Shown here one piece after another: positions 1 to 8,946 of a DNA stretch of 64,000 nucleotides. The notes under the pieces are model-generated. The model had not been told where the DNA came from. It worked only from the letters and a program-made list of their open reading frames with translations, and did no database searches. The stretch is from Bacillota bacterium (GTDB taxonomy: Bacteria; Bacillota; Sulfobacillia; Sulfobacillales; Sulfobacillaceae), in contig JAIMBD010000003.1 of assembly GCA_023511625.1 (NCBI GenBank), positions 62,001 through 126,000 of the forward strand. The letters run 5' to 3'. The position numbers and the translations under genes were made by a program. The number at the start of each line of letters is the position of its first letter. The first letter of the stretch is position 1.

Positions 1-1173
1 AGCTACCTGCACATCCCCAACATCATCAACGCCGCCGTTCAGACCGGAGCCGAGGCCATTCATCCCGGATACGGTTTCCTGTCCGAGAACCACCACTTCG
101 CGGAAGTCTGCGCCACCTGGCACTTGACCTTCATCGGCCCGCCGCCGGCAGCCATCGAACAGATGGGCGTCAAGGCGCAGGCCCGCCAGCTGATGCAGCG
201 GGCGGGGGTGCCGGTGGTGCCGGGCACTGAGGGGCCTGTCACCAGCTTGGAGGAGGCGCGGGCCACGGCCGACGCCATCGGGTACCCGGTCATGGTCAAG
301 GCCTCCTTCGGCGGGGGTGGCCGCGGAATCCGAGTGGTGGAACGGCGCGAAGAGCTCGAGGAGGCGCTGGAGCGGGCCAGCCGCGAGGCCAAATCGGCCT
401 TTGGCCAGGGCGACGTCTATCTTGAAAAATACCTCCACAACCCGCGCCACATCGAGATTCAGGTCTTGGCCGACGCCCACGGCCGCATCGTGACGCTGGG
501 CGAGCGCGAGTCCTCCATCCAGCGGCGCCGGCAAAAGCTTTTGGAGGAGGCGCCTTCGGTGGCCGTCAACGAAGACCTGCGCCGGCGCATGAGCGAGGCG
601 GCGGTGCGCGCCGCCGCCGCCGTCGGTTACACCAGTGCCGGGACTCTGGAATTTCTGCTCGATCAGGACGGCTCGTTTTACTTTATGGAAATGAATACCC
701 GCATCCAGGTCGAGCACCCTGTAACCGAGATGGTCACCGGCATCGACATCGTCAAGGAGCAACTGTGCGTCGCCGCCGGCTATCCCCTCACGGTCCCGGA
801 AGGGCCGGTGGCGCTGCGGGGTTGGAGCATCGAGTGCCGCATCAACGCCGAAGACCCGGCGCAGGGGTTTCGCCCCAGTCCCGGCCGCATCAGCCGGTGG
901 CGGGAGCCCGGGGGGCCGTGGGTACGGGTCGATGCCGGCATGCGCGAGGGCTTGGCCGTGCAATCGTTCTACGACTCCCTGCTGGCCAAGGTCGTGACCT
1001 GGGGCCGGGACCGGGCCGAGGCCGTGGCCCGCATGCGCCGTGCGCTGGCGGAGTTTGAGGTGGAGGGGGTAAAGACCACGCTCGACCTGCACCGCCGCTT
1101 GATGGAGGACGAAGACTTTCAAGCCGGTCGCATCCACGTCAATTTCCTGGCCGAACGGGTGCCGGGAGCCTGA
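1..1173 (+). CDS. accC: Biotin carboxylase subunit of acetyl-CoA carboxylase (5' end outside window)
   Basis: The reading frame is open from base 1, so the first part of the gene lies left of the window; 390 codons are visible of a family usually near 450. AccC carboxylates biotin on the carrier protein AccB, using ATP and bicarbonate, in the first step of fatty-acid synthesis in the cytoplasm. Visible landmarks are the end of the N-terminal pre-ATP-grasp domain (HPGYGFLSEN), the ATP-grasp glycine-rich loop (FGGGGRGIRVV), the conserved catalytic stretch EMNTRIQVEHPVTE and the C-terminal biotin carboxylase domain. It heads a run of closely spaced + strand housekeeping genes; accB probably lies just upstream. 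Propionyl- or pyruvate-carboxylase subunits share these motifs, but the stop right after the C-terminal domain and the neighbours fit stand-alone AccC. Confidence 0.95.
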   Translation, partial: SYLHIPNIINAAVQTGAEAIHPGYGFLSENHHFAEVCATWHLTFIGPPPAAIEQMGVKAQARQLMQRAGVPVVPGTEGPVTSLEEARATADAIGYPVMVKASFGGGGRGIRVVERREELEEALERASREAKSAFGQGDVYLEKYLHNPRHIEIQVLADAHGRIVTLGERESSIQRRRQKLLEEAPSVAVNEDLRRRMSEAAVRAAAAVGYTSAGTLEFLLDQDGSFYFMEMNTRIQVEHPVTEMVTGIDIVKEQLCVAAGYPLTVPEGPVALRGWSIECRINAEDPAQGFRPSPGRISRWREPGGPWVRVDAGMREGLAVQSFYDSLLAKVVTWGRDRAEAVARMRRALAEFEVEGVKTTLDLHRRLMEDEDFQAGRIHVNFLAERVPGA

Positions 1174-1192
1174 ACCCGGGGGGAGGACAACC

Positions 1193-1588
1193 ATGCCGAG
1201 CCAGGTGCCGGCGTCGGGGACGCCGAGGCCCCAAGTGCGCGTTCAGATCGGACACGAGGTGATTGGCACCATTGCCGCCCTGGCCGCCTCGCAGGTGGAG
1301 GGGGTGGTGGGGTTGAGTCCGGGGCTGGTGGGCAACTTGAGCGAGCGCTTGGGCAAGCGCTCCCAAGGGCCGCACGGGGTGCGGGTGGATCTGGAGGGGC
1401 AGACGGTCGGCCTGTCCCTAAACCTGGTGGTGGCCTACGGCAGCCGGATCCCGGAGGTGGCGCAGCGGGTGCAAGAGCGCGTCAAGCGCATGGTCGAGGC
1501 CATGACCGGGCTTTGGGTGCGCGAGGTGTCGATCCACGTCCAGGGGGTTTCGTTCACCCCTGCCCGTTCCGGCCGGGGCCCGAGCTGA
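1193..1588 (+). CDS. Asp23/Gls24 family protein
   Basis: A 131-residue protein of the Asp23/Gls24 (DUF322) family. The family pattern is clear from about residue 12: a strand beginning VRVQIGHEVIG, the segment ASQVEGVVGLSP, a central basic region, then LSLNLVVAYGSRIPEVA and a last helix with VQERVKRMVEAMTG. Members are small cytoplasmic or membrane-attached proteins linked to envelope stress; many Bacillota have a copy between accC and nusB, exactly as here. The ATG at 1193 follows a GGGGGGAGG Shine-Dalgarno. It sits 19 bp after accC and is probably co-transcribed with it. The molecular role is not established. Confidence 0.88.
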   Translation: MPSQVPASGTPRPQVRVQIGHEVIGTIAALAASQVEGVVGLSPGLVGNLSERLGKRSQGPHGVRVDLEGQTVGLSLNLVVAYGSRIPEVAQRVQERVKRMVEAMTGLWVREVSIHVQGVSFTPARSGRGPS

Positions 1589-1646
1589 GGAGCGCTGGGC
1601 TCTGGTCAGACCCGAGGCCGCGAGAGGGAAGGGAGGCCCGCCGTTC

Positions 1647-2060
1647 ATGCCGCGACACCGGGGGCGCATCGCCGCGCTGAAGATGTTGTTCGAGGAGGAC
1701 CTGGCCCATCCGGCCGTCGAGGCGCTGTTAGAGCGGGGGCTCGCCGAGGTTAGGCGTTCCGACCGCGAATTTGTCATCGGCCTGGTCCAGGGGACCTTGG
1801 CTCACCGCGCGGAGATCGACGCCGCCATCGAATCGGTGGCCGTGGGCTGGCGCATCGGGCGCATGCCGGCGGTCGACCGCAACATCCTGCGCCTGGCCAC
1901 CTACGAGCTGGGGTGGACGCCGGAGGTCCCGGCGTCGGTGGTGATCGACGAGGCGGTGGAGTTGGCGGACACCTACAGTACACCCGAGGGCAAGCGGTTT
2001 ATCAACGGAGTCTTGGCCAGCTTGGCCCGGCGGTATCGGCCCCAGGAGGTCGCGCCATGA
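1647..2060 (+). CDS. nusB: Transcription antitermination factor NusB
   Basis: A 137-residue all-helical NusB protein. NusB pairs with NusE (S10) on boxA RNA and helps antitermination of rRNA operons. Family features are the basic N-terminus (MPRHRGRIAALKMLFEED), the central RSDREFVIGLVQGTLAHRAEID block and the C-terminal signature VDRNILRLATYEL, then VIDEAVELADTYSTPEGKRFINGVL. The ATG at 1647 follows GGGAGG. Its stop overlaps the next ATG as ATGA (2057-2060), which implies translational coupling with the TsaD-like gene, an arrangement seen in several high-GC Bacillota. Confidence 0.95.
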   Translation: MPRHRGRIAALKMLFEEDLAHPAVEALLERGLAEVRRSDREFVIGLVQGTLAHRAEIDAAIESVAVGWRIGRMPAVDRNILRLATYELGWTPEVPASVVIDEAVELADTYSTPEGKRFINGVLASLARRYRPQEVAP

Positions 2061-3028
2061 TCCGGGGGGCGGTCCTCGGCGTGGACACCAGCGCCTACAC
2101 CACCTCCCTGGCGGTGGTGACGGCCGACGGCGTGCGGGCCGACCTGCGCCGAACCTTGCCGGTGGCGCCGGGGGCGCGCGGGTTGCGCCCCAGCGAGGCG
2201 GTCTTCCACCATCTGCAACAGCTGCCGGAGCTGTTTGCCACGTTGACGGAGACGGTGCCGGCCGAGGAGTTCGTGGCAGTGGCGGTCTCCGCGCGCCCGC
2301 GTCCCATGCCCGAGGCCTACCTCCCCCAGTTCGCGGTGGGGGTGGGCTATGCGCGGGTGCTGGCGCGGGCACTCGGGATCCCGTGTTACGCCACCAGCCA
2401 CCAGGAGGGCCACATCCGCGCCGCCGTAGGGTTCGGGGAGGAGCCTCCGCCGCACTTTTTCGCCCTGCACCTGTCCGGGGGCACCACAGAGCTGTTGGAC
2501 GTGCGGCGCCGTGCCGCTTACGGCTTTGCGGTGGAAGCGGTGGGAGTCACGGCCGACCTGTATGCCGGGCAGCTGGTGGACCGGGTAGGGGTGGCCTTGG
2601 GGCTGCCCTTTCCCGCCGGTCCTGCGCTGGAGCGCCTCGCCGCCGAGCGTCCGTGGCCCCCGCCGGCTTCGTTCGCGGCGCCTCGTCGGGAAGGGCATCG
2701 CTGGCGGATCAGTCTTTCGGGACCCGAGGCGGAGATTTTGCGGCGAAAGGAGCAGGGATGGGAGCCGGCGGCTGTGGCGGCCTTGGTCGAGGCTACGTTG
2801 GCGGAGGCGATCGGGCGCTGGGTGGAGGTGGCGGTGCCCCCGGGGCCGCTGTGGGTGGTGGGTGGCGTCGCGGCCAACCGCCGCCTGCGCGCGGCCTGGG
2901 AGGCGCGGTGGACGGCGCGAGGATTCTCGGTGCGGTATGCGCCGGTGGAATTGAGCCGAGACAACGCCGTGGGGGTTGCGGCCTTGGGCTGGGATGCCGT
3001 CCGGGCCGGCGCGCCGCCCACGATGTGA
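2057..3028 (+). CDS. TsaD/Kae1-like (O-sialoglycoprotein endopeptidase family) ATPase paralogue
   Basis: A 323-residue member of the ASKHA-fold Kae1/TsaD family. It has the N-terminal phosphate loop GVDTSAYTTSLAVV, the metal-binding His motif HQEGH (about residue 115, where TsaD has HxEGH), the second nucleotide-binding segment HLSGGTTELL and the C-terminal VVGGVAANRRLR. True TsaD makes the t6A modification of tRNA with TsaB and TsaE; this shorter divergent form, placed beside nusB and folD, looks like the Bacillota paralogue usually annotated as an O-sialoglycoprotein endopeptidase. No tsaB or tsaE is nearby, so tRNA modification should not be assumed. The start is the ATG overlapping the nusB stop; a longer in-frame extension to 1913 lies inside nusB and is rejected. 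Confidence 0.8.
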   Translation: MIRGAVLGVDTSAYTTSLAVVTADGVRADLRRTLPVAPGARGLRPSEAVFHHLQQLPELFATLTETVPAEEFVAVAVSARPRPMPEAYLPQFAVGVGYARVLARALGIPCYATSHQEGHIRAAVGFGEEPPPHFFALHLSGGTTELLDVRRRAAYGFAVEAVGVTADLYAGQLVDRVGVALGLPFPAGPALERLAAERPWPPPASFAAPRREGHRWRISLSGPEAEILRRKEQGWEPAAVAALVEATLAEAIGRWVEVAVPPGPLWVVGGVAANRRLRAAWEARWTARGFSVRYAPVELSRDNAVGVAALGWDAVRAGAPPTM

Positions 3029-3062
3029 ATGCTCGGCTACTGAAAATAGGAGGGTTAAGGAT

Positions 3063-3941
3063 TTGGGCGAAGCGGTAGTACTGGACGGTCGCAAGGTGGC
3101 AGAGTCGGTGCGCCAGCGCCTGACGCAGCGGATCGCGGCCCGGCGGGAGGCTGGGGCTCGGGTTCCCGGGCTGGTGGTCATCCGGGTGGGCGATGATCCC
3201 GCCTCCGAGGTGTATGTCAACAACAAGCGTCGCGCCGCGGCCGCAGTGGGCATGGCCGCCCGGGAGATCCACCTGGCGGCGGACACGCCCGAGGCCGAGG
3301 TGGTGGCGACGGTCCAGGCGCTGAATCAAGATCCGGCCGTCGACGGCATCTTGGTGCAACTGCCACTGCCGGCTGGCATCTCCTCCGAAGCGGTGCTGGA
3401 GGTACTCGACCCGGCCAAGGACGCCGATGGGCTGACGGCGGACAACCTCGGCCGACTTGCGGCCGGAAAGCCGCGACTGGTGCCGTGTACGCCGCGCGGC
3501 ATCCTGGAGCTTCTGGACCAGTACGCCATCCCCTTGCGCGGCCGGCGGGCCGTGGTGGTGGGGCGCAGCCGACTGGTGGGCATGCCCATGGCGCTGTTGC
3601 TGGTGCAGCGGGATGCCACCGTCACCATCGTGCACTCCCGAACTCCGGACGCCCAAGCCATCGCCCGCGAGGCCGATGTGCTGGTGGTGGCGGCGGGGCG
3701 GCGGGGTCTGGTCGGCCCTGAGTGGGTCAAGCCGGGGGCGGCCGTGGTGGACGTCGGGATTCATCGCACGGCGGAAGGGATTGAAGGGGATGTGGACTTT
3801 GCCGCTGTGCGCACCTGCGCCGGGTGGCTCACACCGGTCCCGGGCGGCGTGGGCCCGCTGACGGTGGCCATGCTGTTGGCCAACACCTGGACGGCCTATG
3901 CGGCGCGCGAGGGCCTCGCGGCCAGCGAGGCGGCCATCTGA
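3063..3941 (+). CDS. folD: Bifunctional methylenetetrahydrofolate dehydrogenase / methenyltetrahydrofolate cyclohydrolase
   Basis: FolD (292 aa) interconverts 5,10-methylene- and 10-formyl-tetrahydrofolate with NADP, feeding purine and formyl-Met synthesis. The sequence shows the catalytic-lysine region YVNNKRRAAAAVG, the folate-site motif DGILVQLPLP, the Rossmann segment VVVGRSRLVGMPMALLL (GRSxxVGxP) and the family end PGGVGPLTVAMLLANT. The start is the TTG at 3063: AGGAGGG at 3048-3054 stands 8 nt upstream and no better codon fits. It lies 34 bp after the TsaD-like gene and 2 bp before xseA, so the three probably share a transcript. Confidence 0.95.
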   Translation: MGEAVVLDGRKVAESVRQRLTQRIAARREAGARVPGLVVIRVGDDPASEVYVNNKRRAAAAVGMAAREIHLAADTPEAEVVATVQALNQDPAVDGILVQLPLPAGISSEAVLEVLDPAKDADGLTADNLGRLAAGKPRLVPCTPRGILELLDQYAIPLRGRRAVVVGRSRLVGMPMALLLVQRDATVTIVHSRTPDAQAIAREADVLVVAAGRRGLVGPEWVKPGAAVVDVGIHRTAEGIEGDVDFAAVRTCAGWLTPVPGGVGPLTVAMLLANTWTAYAAREGLAASEAAI

Positions 3942-3943
3942 AC

Positions 3944-5179
3944 GTGCGCTGGACCGTCAGCGGCTTGGTGGCCGCCCTCCGCCAGCTGGTGGAAGGGGTG
4001 CCGGAGTGGCGCGCGCTGTGGGTAGAGGGGGAGCTGTCGGGGGTCAAACAGCACGCCTCGGGCCATTGGTACTTCCTGCTGAAGGATGCCACGGCCCAGC
4101 TGCGCTGCGTGATGTTCCGGCGCGACGCCAGGGGCCTTACCTTTCGCCCCCAGGATGGACAGGCCGTGTTGGCCTACGGGCGGCTTGGGGTGTTTGAGCG
4201 CGACGGGCAGACGCAGCTGTACGTCAGTGCCCTGGAGGTCTTGGGCACCGGGAGCGCGTGGCAGGAGCTCGAGGCCCTGCGCCAGCGCCTTGAGGCGGAA
4301 GGGCTCTTCCAACGCCCTAAGCGCCGCCTGCCGCTCTTGCCCCGGGCCGTTGGGCTGATCACCTCGCCTTCTGGAGCCGCCCGGCATGACGTGGAGACGG
4401 TCATTCGCCGCCGATTCCCGGGCATGCCCTTGGTCTTCTACCCGGTCCTGGTGCAGGGGGAACAGGCCGCCGAGGCCATCGTGGCGGCCTTGGCCCGGGT
4501 CTCGCCGGCTGCGGTGGACGTCGTCATCCTCGGCCGCGGCGGCGGTTCGCGGGAGGACCTGATGGTGTTCAACGACGAGCGGGTGGTCCGGGCCGCGGCG
4601 GCCTGCCCGGTCCCCCTGATTTCCGCTGTGGGCCACCAGATCGACGTCACCTTGACGGATTTGGTGGCGGATCTCCGCGCCGAAACCCCGTCGGCGGCGG
4701 CCGAGCTGGCCGTGCCCGAGGCCGCCCGGCTTTGGGCGTGGCAGCGCGAGCTCGGCCAGCGGGCCGTGGCGGCCATGCGGCAGCGGCTGGCCCTGGCCCG
4801 GCAGCGCTGGGCGCAGTGGACCGGACGAGGAGTGCTGGCGCATCCAGAGGAGCTCTGGCGGCCTCAGCGGCTTTTGCTCGACCGCCTGGAAGAGCGGGCC
4901 GAGCGCGCCTTGGAGCGGTTGTTGACCGAGCGGCGGGTGGAACTGGAACGGCTTCGGGGATGGCTCGGAGGGCTCGACCCGGAGGGGCCGCTTCGCCGGG
5001 GCTACACCTACGTCACCGACAGGGAGGGCCGCCCAGTGGGCTACGAGGCCATCGCCCCTGGCCTGCAGTATCAGGTTCATTGGTATAATGGATTTCGGTG
5101 GATGCAGGCCCTGGAAGAGGAGAGGAGCGATGGACAACCCGGAGCTGGACTTCAGCCAATACGAGACGGTGATCGCTAG
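3944..5179 (+). CDS. xseA: Exodeoxyribonuclease VII large subunit
   Basis: A 411-residue XseA, the catalytic subunit of the bidirectional single-strand DNA exonuclease ExoVII. An N-terminal OB-fold domain (WVEGELSGVKQHASGHWYF, residues about 25-43) is followed by the catalytic region with GRGGGSREDLMVFNDE and ISAVGHQIDVTLTDLVADL, and by a long Ala/Arg-rich helical tail that holds XseB. GTG at 3944 starts 2 bp after the folD stop and gives the usual N-terminus; an in-frame extension to 3824 runs inside folD and is rejected. The 3' end overlaps xseB by 50 bp, which ties the two subunits translationally. Confidence 0.94.
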   Translation: MRWTVSGLVAALRQLVEGVPEWRALWVEGELSGVKQHASGHWYFLLKDATAQLRCVMFRRDARGLTFRPQDGQAVLAYGRLGVFERDGQTQLYVSALEVLGTGSAWQELEALRQRLEAEGLFQRPKRRLPLLPRAVGLITSPSGAARHDVETVIRRRFPGMPLVFYPVLVQGEQAAEAIVAALARVSPAAVDVVILGRGGGSREDLMVFNDERVVRAAAACPVPLISAVGHQIDVTLTDLVADLRAETPSAAAELAVPEAARLWAWQRELGQRAVAAMRQRLALARQRWAQWTGRGVLAHPEELWRPQRLLLDRLEERAERALERLLTERRVELERLRGWLGGLDPEGPLRRGYTYVTDREGRPVGYEAIAPGLQYQVHWYNGFRWMQALEEERSDGQPGAGLQPIRDGDR

Positions 5180-5339
5180 GTTGGAGGAGATCGTGCGGCG
5201 GCTGGAAACCGGGCAGGTGACGCTGGCAGAGGGCATGGCCCTGTTCCGCGAGGCCCAACGCTTAAGTCAAGCCGCCGACCGGCTGTTGAGCCGCGCCGAG
5301 GCGGAACTGGCCGCTACTCCTATGGCAGGAGAGGGTTAA
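5130..5339 (+). CDS. xseB: Exodeoxyribonuclease VII small subunit
   Basis: A 69-residue helical protein with the XseB pattern: FSQYETVIARLEEIVRRLE, then GQVTLAEGMALFREAQRL. Several XseB copies wrap the XseA tail to form ExoVII. ATG at 5130 follows GAGAGGAGC. Initiation is inside the last 50 bp of xseA in another frame, more overlap than the usual few bases. The stop TAA at 5337-5339 is immediately followed by the GTG start of the prenyl synthase gene. Confidence 0.92.
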   Translation: MDNPELDFSQYETVIARLEEIVRRLETGQVTLAEGMALFREAQRLSQAADRLLSRAEAELAATPMAGEG

Positions 5340-6224
5340 GTGGACGCGGCAGCACGGTGGTTGGCCGAGAGCCAAGCCCTGGTGGAGAGCTGGATCCGGA
5401 CCGACATGGAGCGCGAGGAGGTGCCCGGCGGCCGGATCCACGAGGCCATGCGGTACTCCTTGCTGGCAGGGGGAAAGCGCCTGCGCCCGCTGCTCGTGTT
5501 GGCGGCGGGCCGATACCTCGGGATCCGGCGGGGGGCGCTTCGAGCCTGGGCGTTGGCCGTGGAATACCTTCATACGTATTCATTGATTCACGACGACCTG
5601 CCGGCGATGGACGACGACGACTTCCGCCGGGGCGTGCCGACCTCGCACCGCGTCTTCGGCGAGGCGTTGGCCATCTTAGCCGGCGATGCCCTCTTGACGG
5701 AGGCGTTTTTGTGTTTGGCCCGGGAGGGCGCGGTCGAATTCGCCCCCGAACGGGTGTTGGCGGCCATGCGGGTGCTGGCTGAGGCCGCCGGTAGCCGGGG
5801 ACTCATCGCCGGGCAGGTGGCCGACCTGGGCGCGGACCTGCACACGGCGGACCTTGGGCTCTTGGAGTCGATCCACCGGCGCAAGACTGCCACCCTCATC
5901 ACGGCGGCCGTGGCCATGCCGGCGGTGCTGGTGGGAGAGACCCAGGCGCAGGAGCGGCTGGAGCAGTTCGGCGAACACTTCGGATTGGCTTTTCAGATCG
6001 TCGATGATATTTTGAATGTGGTCGGCGACCCCCGCCAGATGGGCAAGGCCCAAGGCACCGATGCCGCCCGCGGCAAGGTGACCTATCCGGCCTTGATCGG
6101 ATTGGACGAATCTCGCCGGTGGGTGCAGTACCATCGCGATCGGGCGCTTCAAGCGCTGCAGGGCCATCCGCGTGCGGATGCCCTGGCGTTGCTGCTGGAA
6201 CAGGCCGTAGAGCGCGAGCGCTGA
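5340..6224 (+). CDS. ispA: Polyprenyl synthetase, probably farnesyl diphosphate synthase
   Basis: A 294-residue trans-prenyl synthase that condenses isopentenyl diphosphate with allylic diphosphates. The first aspartate-rich motif is DDLPAMDDDD (residues 85-94) and the second is in FQIVDDILN near residue 219; the fifth position there is Asn rather than the usual Asp. GGKRLRP (about 44-50) binds isopentenyl diphosphate. The length, and the position between xseB and dxs, match the Bacillota IspA/FPPS. Product chain length cannot be read with certainty. GTG at 5340 directly abuts the xseB stop, so translation is probably coupled. Confidence 0.92.
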   Translation: MDAAARWLAESQALVESWIRTDMEREEVPGGRIHEAMRYSLLAGGKRLRPLLVLAAGRYLGIRRGALRAWALAVEYLHTYSLIHDDLPAMDDDDFRRGVPTSHRVFGEALAILAGDALLTEAFLCLAREGAVEFAPERVLAAMRVLAEAAGSRGLIAGQVADLGADLHTADLGLLESIHRRKTATLITAAVAMPAVLVGETQAQERLEQFGEHFGLAFQIVDDILNVVGDPRQMGKAQGTDAARGKVTYPALIGLDESRRWVQYHRDRALQALQGHPRADALALLLEQAVERER

Positions 6225-6244
6225 CGCGAGAAGGGAGGCAGGCC

Positions 6245-8128
6245 ATGCTGGAGCGGATCGATGCGCCCCAGGACCTAAAGGCGCTCAGCCTGGAGCAACT
6301 GGAAGCCTTGGCCCAAGAAATTCGGGCGTCCATCATCGAGACCACAGCCAAGAGCGGGGGCCACGTCGGAGCCAGCTTGGGCACGGTGGAACTGACGCTG
6401 GCCCTGCACCGCGTCTTCGACTCGCCGCAAGATAAGCTGGTGTGGGATATCGGCCACCAGGCCTACGCCCACAAGCTCGTCACCGGCCGCCGCGACCGGT
6501 TCGGCACCTTGCGCCAGCTGGGGGGACTGTCGGGCTTTCTCAAGCGCGCCGAGAGTCCCCACGACGTGTGGGAGGCAGGCCATGCCGCCACGTCGCTCTC
6601 GGCCGCGCTGGGGATGGCCGTGGCCCGCGACCTCCAAGGGCAGCACCACCACGTGGTGGCGATCATCGGGGACGGGGCGCTGACTGCGGGGATGGCCTGG
6701 GAGGCGCTGAACCAGGCCGGCCACCTCAAGACCCGGCTCCTGGTGGTGGTCAACGACAACTCCATGTCCATCGCCCCCAACGTGGGGGCCTTCTCGCGTT
6801 ACCTCACCGACCTGCGGTCGGCGCCAGCCTACGCGCGCCTCAAACAAGAAGTGGAACAGCTTTTGGAGTCGGTGCCGGTGGTGGGGGGCCGTCTCGCCCG
6901 CACGGTGGAGCGGCTCAAAGACTTGGTGCGCTACGCCTTGGTCTCGGGCAACGTCTTCGAAGACCTGGGCTTCCGGTATTTCGGCCCCTTGGACGGGCAC
7001 AACCTCGCCGACCTCATCGCGGTCCTGAGCAACGCGCGCGCCGTCGATGGCCCGGTGGTGGTCCACGTGGTGACCCAAAAAGGGCGCGGCTATCCCCCCG
7101 CCGAGCGCCAACCTGACCGGTTTCACGGGCCCGGCCCCTTTGAGGTGCAGTCGGGGCGCATCTTGACCGACGCCGCCGCCCCGCCGAGCTATAGCCAGGT
7201 AGCGGCGGAGACGCTGGTGGAGTTGGCCCGAGAGCATCCCGAGATCGTGGCCATCACTGCGGCCATGCCCGACGGCACCAAGCTCGACCTCTTTGCCAAG
7301 GCCTTTCCCGACCGCTTCTTCGACGTCGGCATCGCCGAGCAGCACGCGGCCACCTTTGCCGCCGGCCTGGCCGCCAGCGGCCTTAGGCCCGTCTTCGCCG
7401 TCTACAGCACCTTCCTGCAGCGCGCCTACGACCAGGTGATCCACGACGTCTGCCACCAGAATCTCCCCGTGCTGTTTGCCATCGACCGCGCCGGTTTGGT
7501 GGGGGCCGATGGGGCGACGCACCAAGGCATCTTCGACTTGGCCTTTCTGCGTCCCATCCCGCATCTCGAGATCGCCATGGGGAAGGATGAGAACGAGCTG
7601 CGCGGCCTTTTGGCGGCGGCCATCACCCGGCCGGGTCCCGTGGCCATTCGCTATCCCCGCGGCAACGGGCGGGGACTGGCCTGGGACGGCCGCCTCGAAC
7701 CCATTCCCTGGGGCAAGGCGGAATGGATCCGGCGCGGAGAGGACGTCACCCTGATCGGCTTTGGGCCTATCGTCTACCAGGCGCTCAAGGCGGCGGACCT
7801 GTTGGCGGCGGCCGGCTGGCGGGTGGGGGTGATCAATGCCCGATTCCTCAAACCGCTCGACACCGAGGCCTTGGCTGAGGCCGCCCGGACGAGTCGCCTG
7901 TTGGTGACGGTCGAGGAGCACGTGGCGGCGGGCGGATTCGGCAGCGCCGTGCTGGAATGGGCCGCGCAGCGCGGCGATACCCCGCCAGTGGTGGTGTTGG
8001 GATTGCCAGAGGCGTTTATCGACCACGGTCCGGTGGATCACTACCTGGCCCTGTACGGGCTGTCGGGCGAGCGCATCGCCGAGCGGGTGGAGGCGTGGCT
8101 CGGCCGGATGTCGTCGGCGGCGCGGTGA
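6245..8128 (+). CDS. dxs: 1-deoxy-D-xylulose-5-phosphate synthase
   Basis: Dxs (627 aa) is the thiamine-diphosphate transketolase-like enzyme that condenses pyruvate and glyceraldehyde 3-phosphate, the entry to the MEP isoprenoid pathway. Visible blocks are the substrate-binding [30 protein letters not shown], the ThDP-binding [17 protein letters not shown], and [14 protein letters not shown]; the pyrimidine domain has [17 protein letters not shown] and the C-terminal domain has [17 protein letters not shown] at 6245 follows GGGAGGC. It is placed beside ispA, as in many Bacillota, and overlaps tlyA by the GTGA quartet. Confidence 0.96.
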   Translation: MLERIDAPQDLKALSLEQLEALAQEIRASIIETTAKSGGHVGASLGTVELTLALHRVFDSPQDKLVWDIGHQAYAHKLVTGRRDRFGTLRQLGGLSGFLKRAESPHDVWEAGHAATSLSAALGMAVARDLQGQHHHVVAIIGDGALTAGMAWEALNQAGHLKTRLLVVVNDNSMSIAPNVGAFSRYLTDLRSAPAYARLKQEVEQLLESVPVVGGRLARTVERLKDLVRYALVSGNVFEDLGFRYFGPLDGHNLADLIAVLSNARAVDGPVVVHVVTQKGRGYPPAERQPDRFHGPGPFEVQSGRILTDAAAPPSYSQVAAETLVELAREHPEIVAITAAMPDGTKLDLFAKAFPDRFFDVGIAEQHAATFAAGLAASGLRPVFAVYSTFLQRAYDQVIHDVCHQNLPVLFAIDRAGLVGADGATHQGIFDLAFLRPIPHLEIAMGKDENELRGLLAAAITRPGPVAIRYPRGNGRGLAWDGRLEPIPWGKAEWIRRGEDVTLIGFGPIVYQALKAADLLAAAGWRVGVINARFLKPLDTEALAEAARTSRLLVTVEEHVAAGGFGSAVLEWAAQRGDTPPVVVLGLPEAFIDHGPVDHYLALYGLSGERIAERVEAWLGRMSSAAR

Positions 8129-8946
8129 AGCGGGGGGAACGGCTGGACGTGCGGCTGGTGCGGGAGGGCTTGGCGGCCACCCGCAGCCAGGCGCAAGCGT
8201 TGATCTTGGCGGGGCAGGTTAGGGTCAACCAGAAGCCGGTGACCAAGGCGGGGACCTGGGTGGACGAGGCGGATCGCGTCGCGGTCGACGACCGCGGGTG
8301 GCGGTATGTCAGCCGGGGCGGGGTGAAACTCGAGTACGCCCTGCGCCGGTTCGGCTTGTCGCCCCAAGGCTGGGAGGTGGTGGACATCGGGGCCTCGACC
8401 GGGGGATTCACCGACTGTTGGCTTCAACACGGCGCCCGCGCGGTGTGGGCTGTCGACGTGGGGCGCGGGCAGCTGCACTGGCGGTTGCGTCAAGACCCCC
8501 GGGTGACGGTCCGGGAAGGGCTGAACGCCCGCTACCTGACTCTCGAGCAGCTCGGGCGCTGCCGGCCGTTTGCCGCGGCTTCGATCGATGTCTCGTTCAT
8601 CGGCGTGGGACGGTTGTTCGCCGCGCTTCAGCGGGTGGTGGCGACGGGGGGCGCCGTGGTGGCGCTCATCAAGCCGCAGTTCGAGGCGGGGCCACGGGCC
8701 GTGGGGAAGGGAGGCGTGGTGCGCGATCCCCACGTCCATCGGGAGGTGTTGGAGGCGGTGGTGCGGGAAGCCGACGGGGCCGGCCTGGGCGCCCAAGCCG
8801 TGGCTCCGTCGCCGATCCGGGGCGGGTCGGGCAATCGGGAGTTCCTGATCCTGTGGCGGCTCGGCCAGCCTTCTCGGCTCGGGCCCGACGATCTCGACGG
8901 CGCCGTGCGCGAGGCCTGGAGCGAGGAGGGCGACGGTGACGCGTGA
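8125..8946 (+). CDS. tlyA: TlyA family rRNA (cytidine-2'-O)-methyltransferase
   Basis: A 273-residue protein with an N-terminal S4 RNA-binding domain (RLDVRLVREGLAATRSQAQ, LILAGQVRVN) and a C-terminal FtsJ-like SAM methyltransferase domain starting near VVDIGASTGGFTDCWLQHGA. TlyA methylates ribose of cytidines in 16S and 23S rRNA and was first described as hemolysin A; in Bacillota it sits between dxs and recN or argR, as here. GTG at 8125 overlaps the dxs stop. The last 11 bp overlap nadK. Confidence 0.9.
   Translation: MKRGERLDVRLVREGLAATRSQAQALILAGQVRVNQKPVTKAGTWVDEADRVAVDDRGWRYVSRGGVKLEYALRRFGLSPQGWEVVDIGASTGGFTDCWLQHGARAVWAVDVGRGQLHWRLRQDPRVTVREGLNARYLTLEQLGRCRPFAAASIDVSFIGVGRLFAALQRVVATGGAVVALIKPQFEAGPRAVGKGGVVRDPHVHREVLEAVVREADGAGLGAQAVAPSPIRGGSGNREFLILWRLGQPSRLGPDDLDGAVREAWSEEGDGDA

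Noticed and set aside
6275-8041. A 588-codon - strand frame opposite dxs
   Set aside because: Shadow of dxs; low-complexity His/Gly/Arg translation and no ribosome site.
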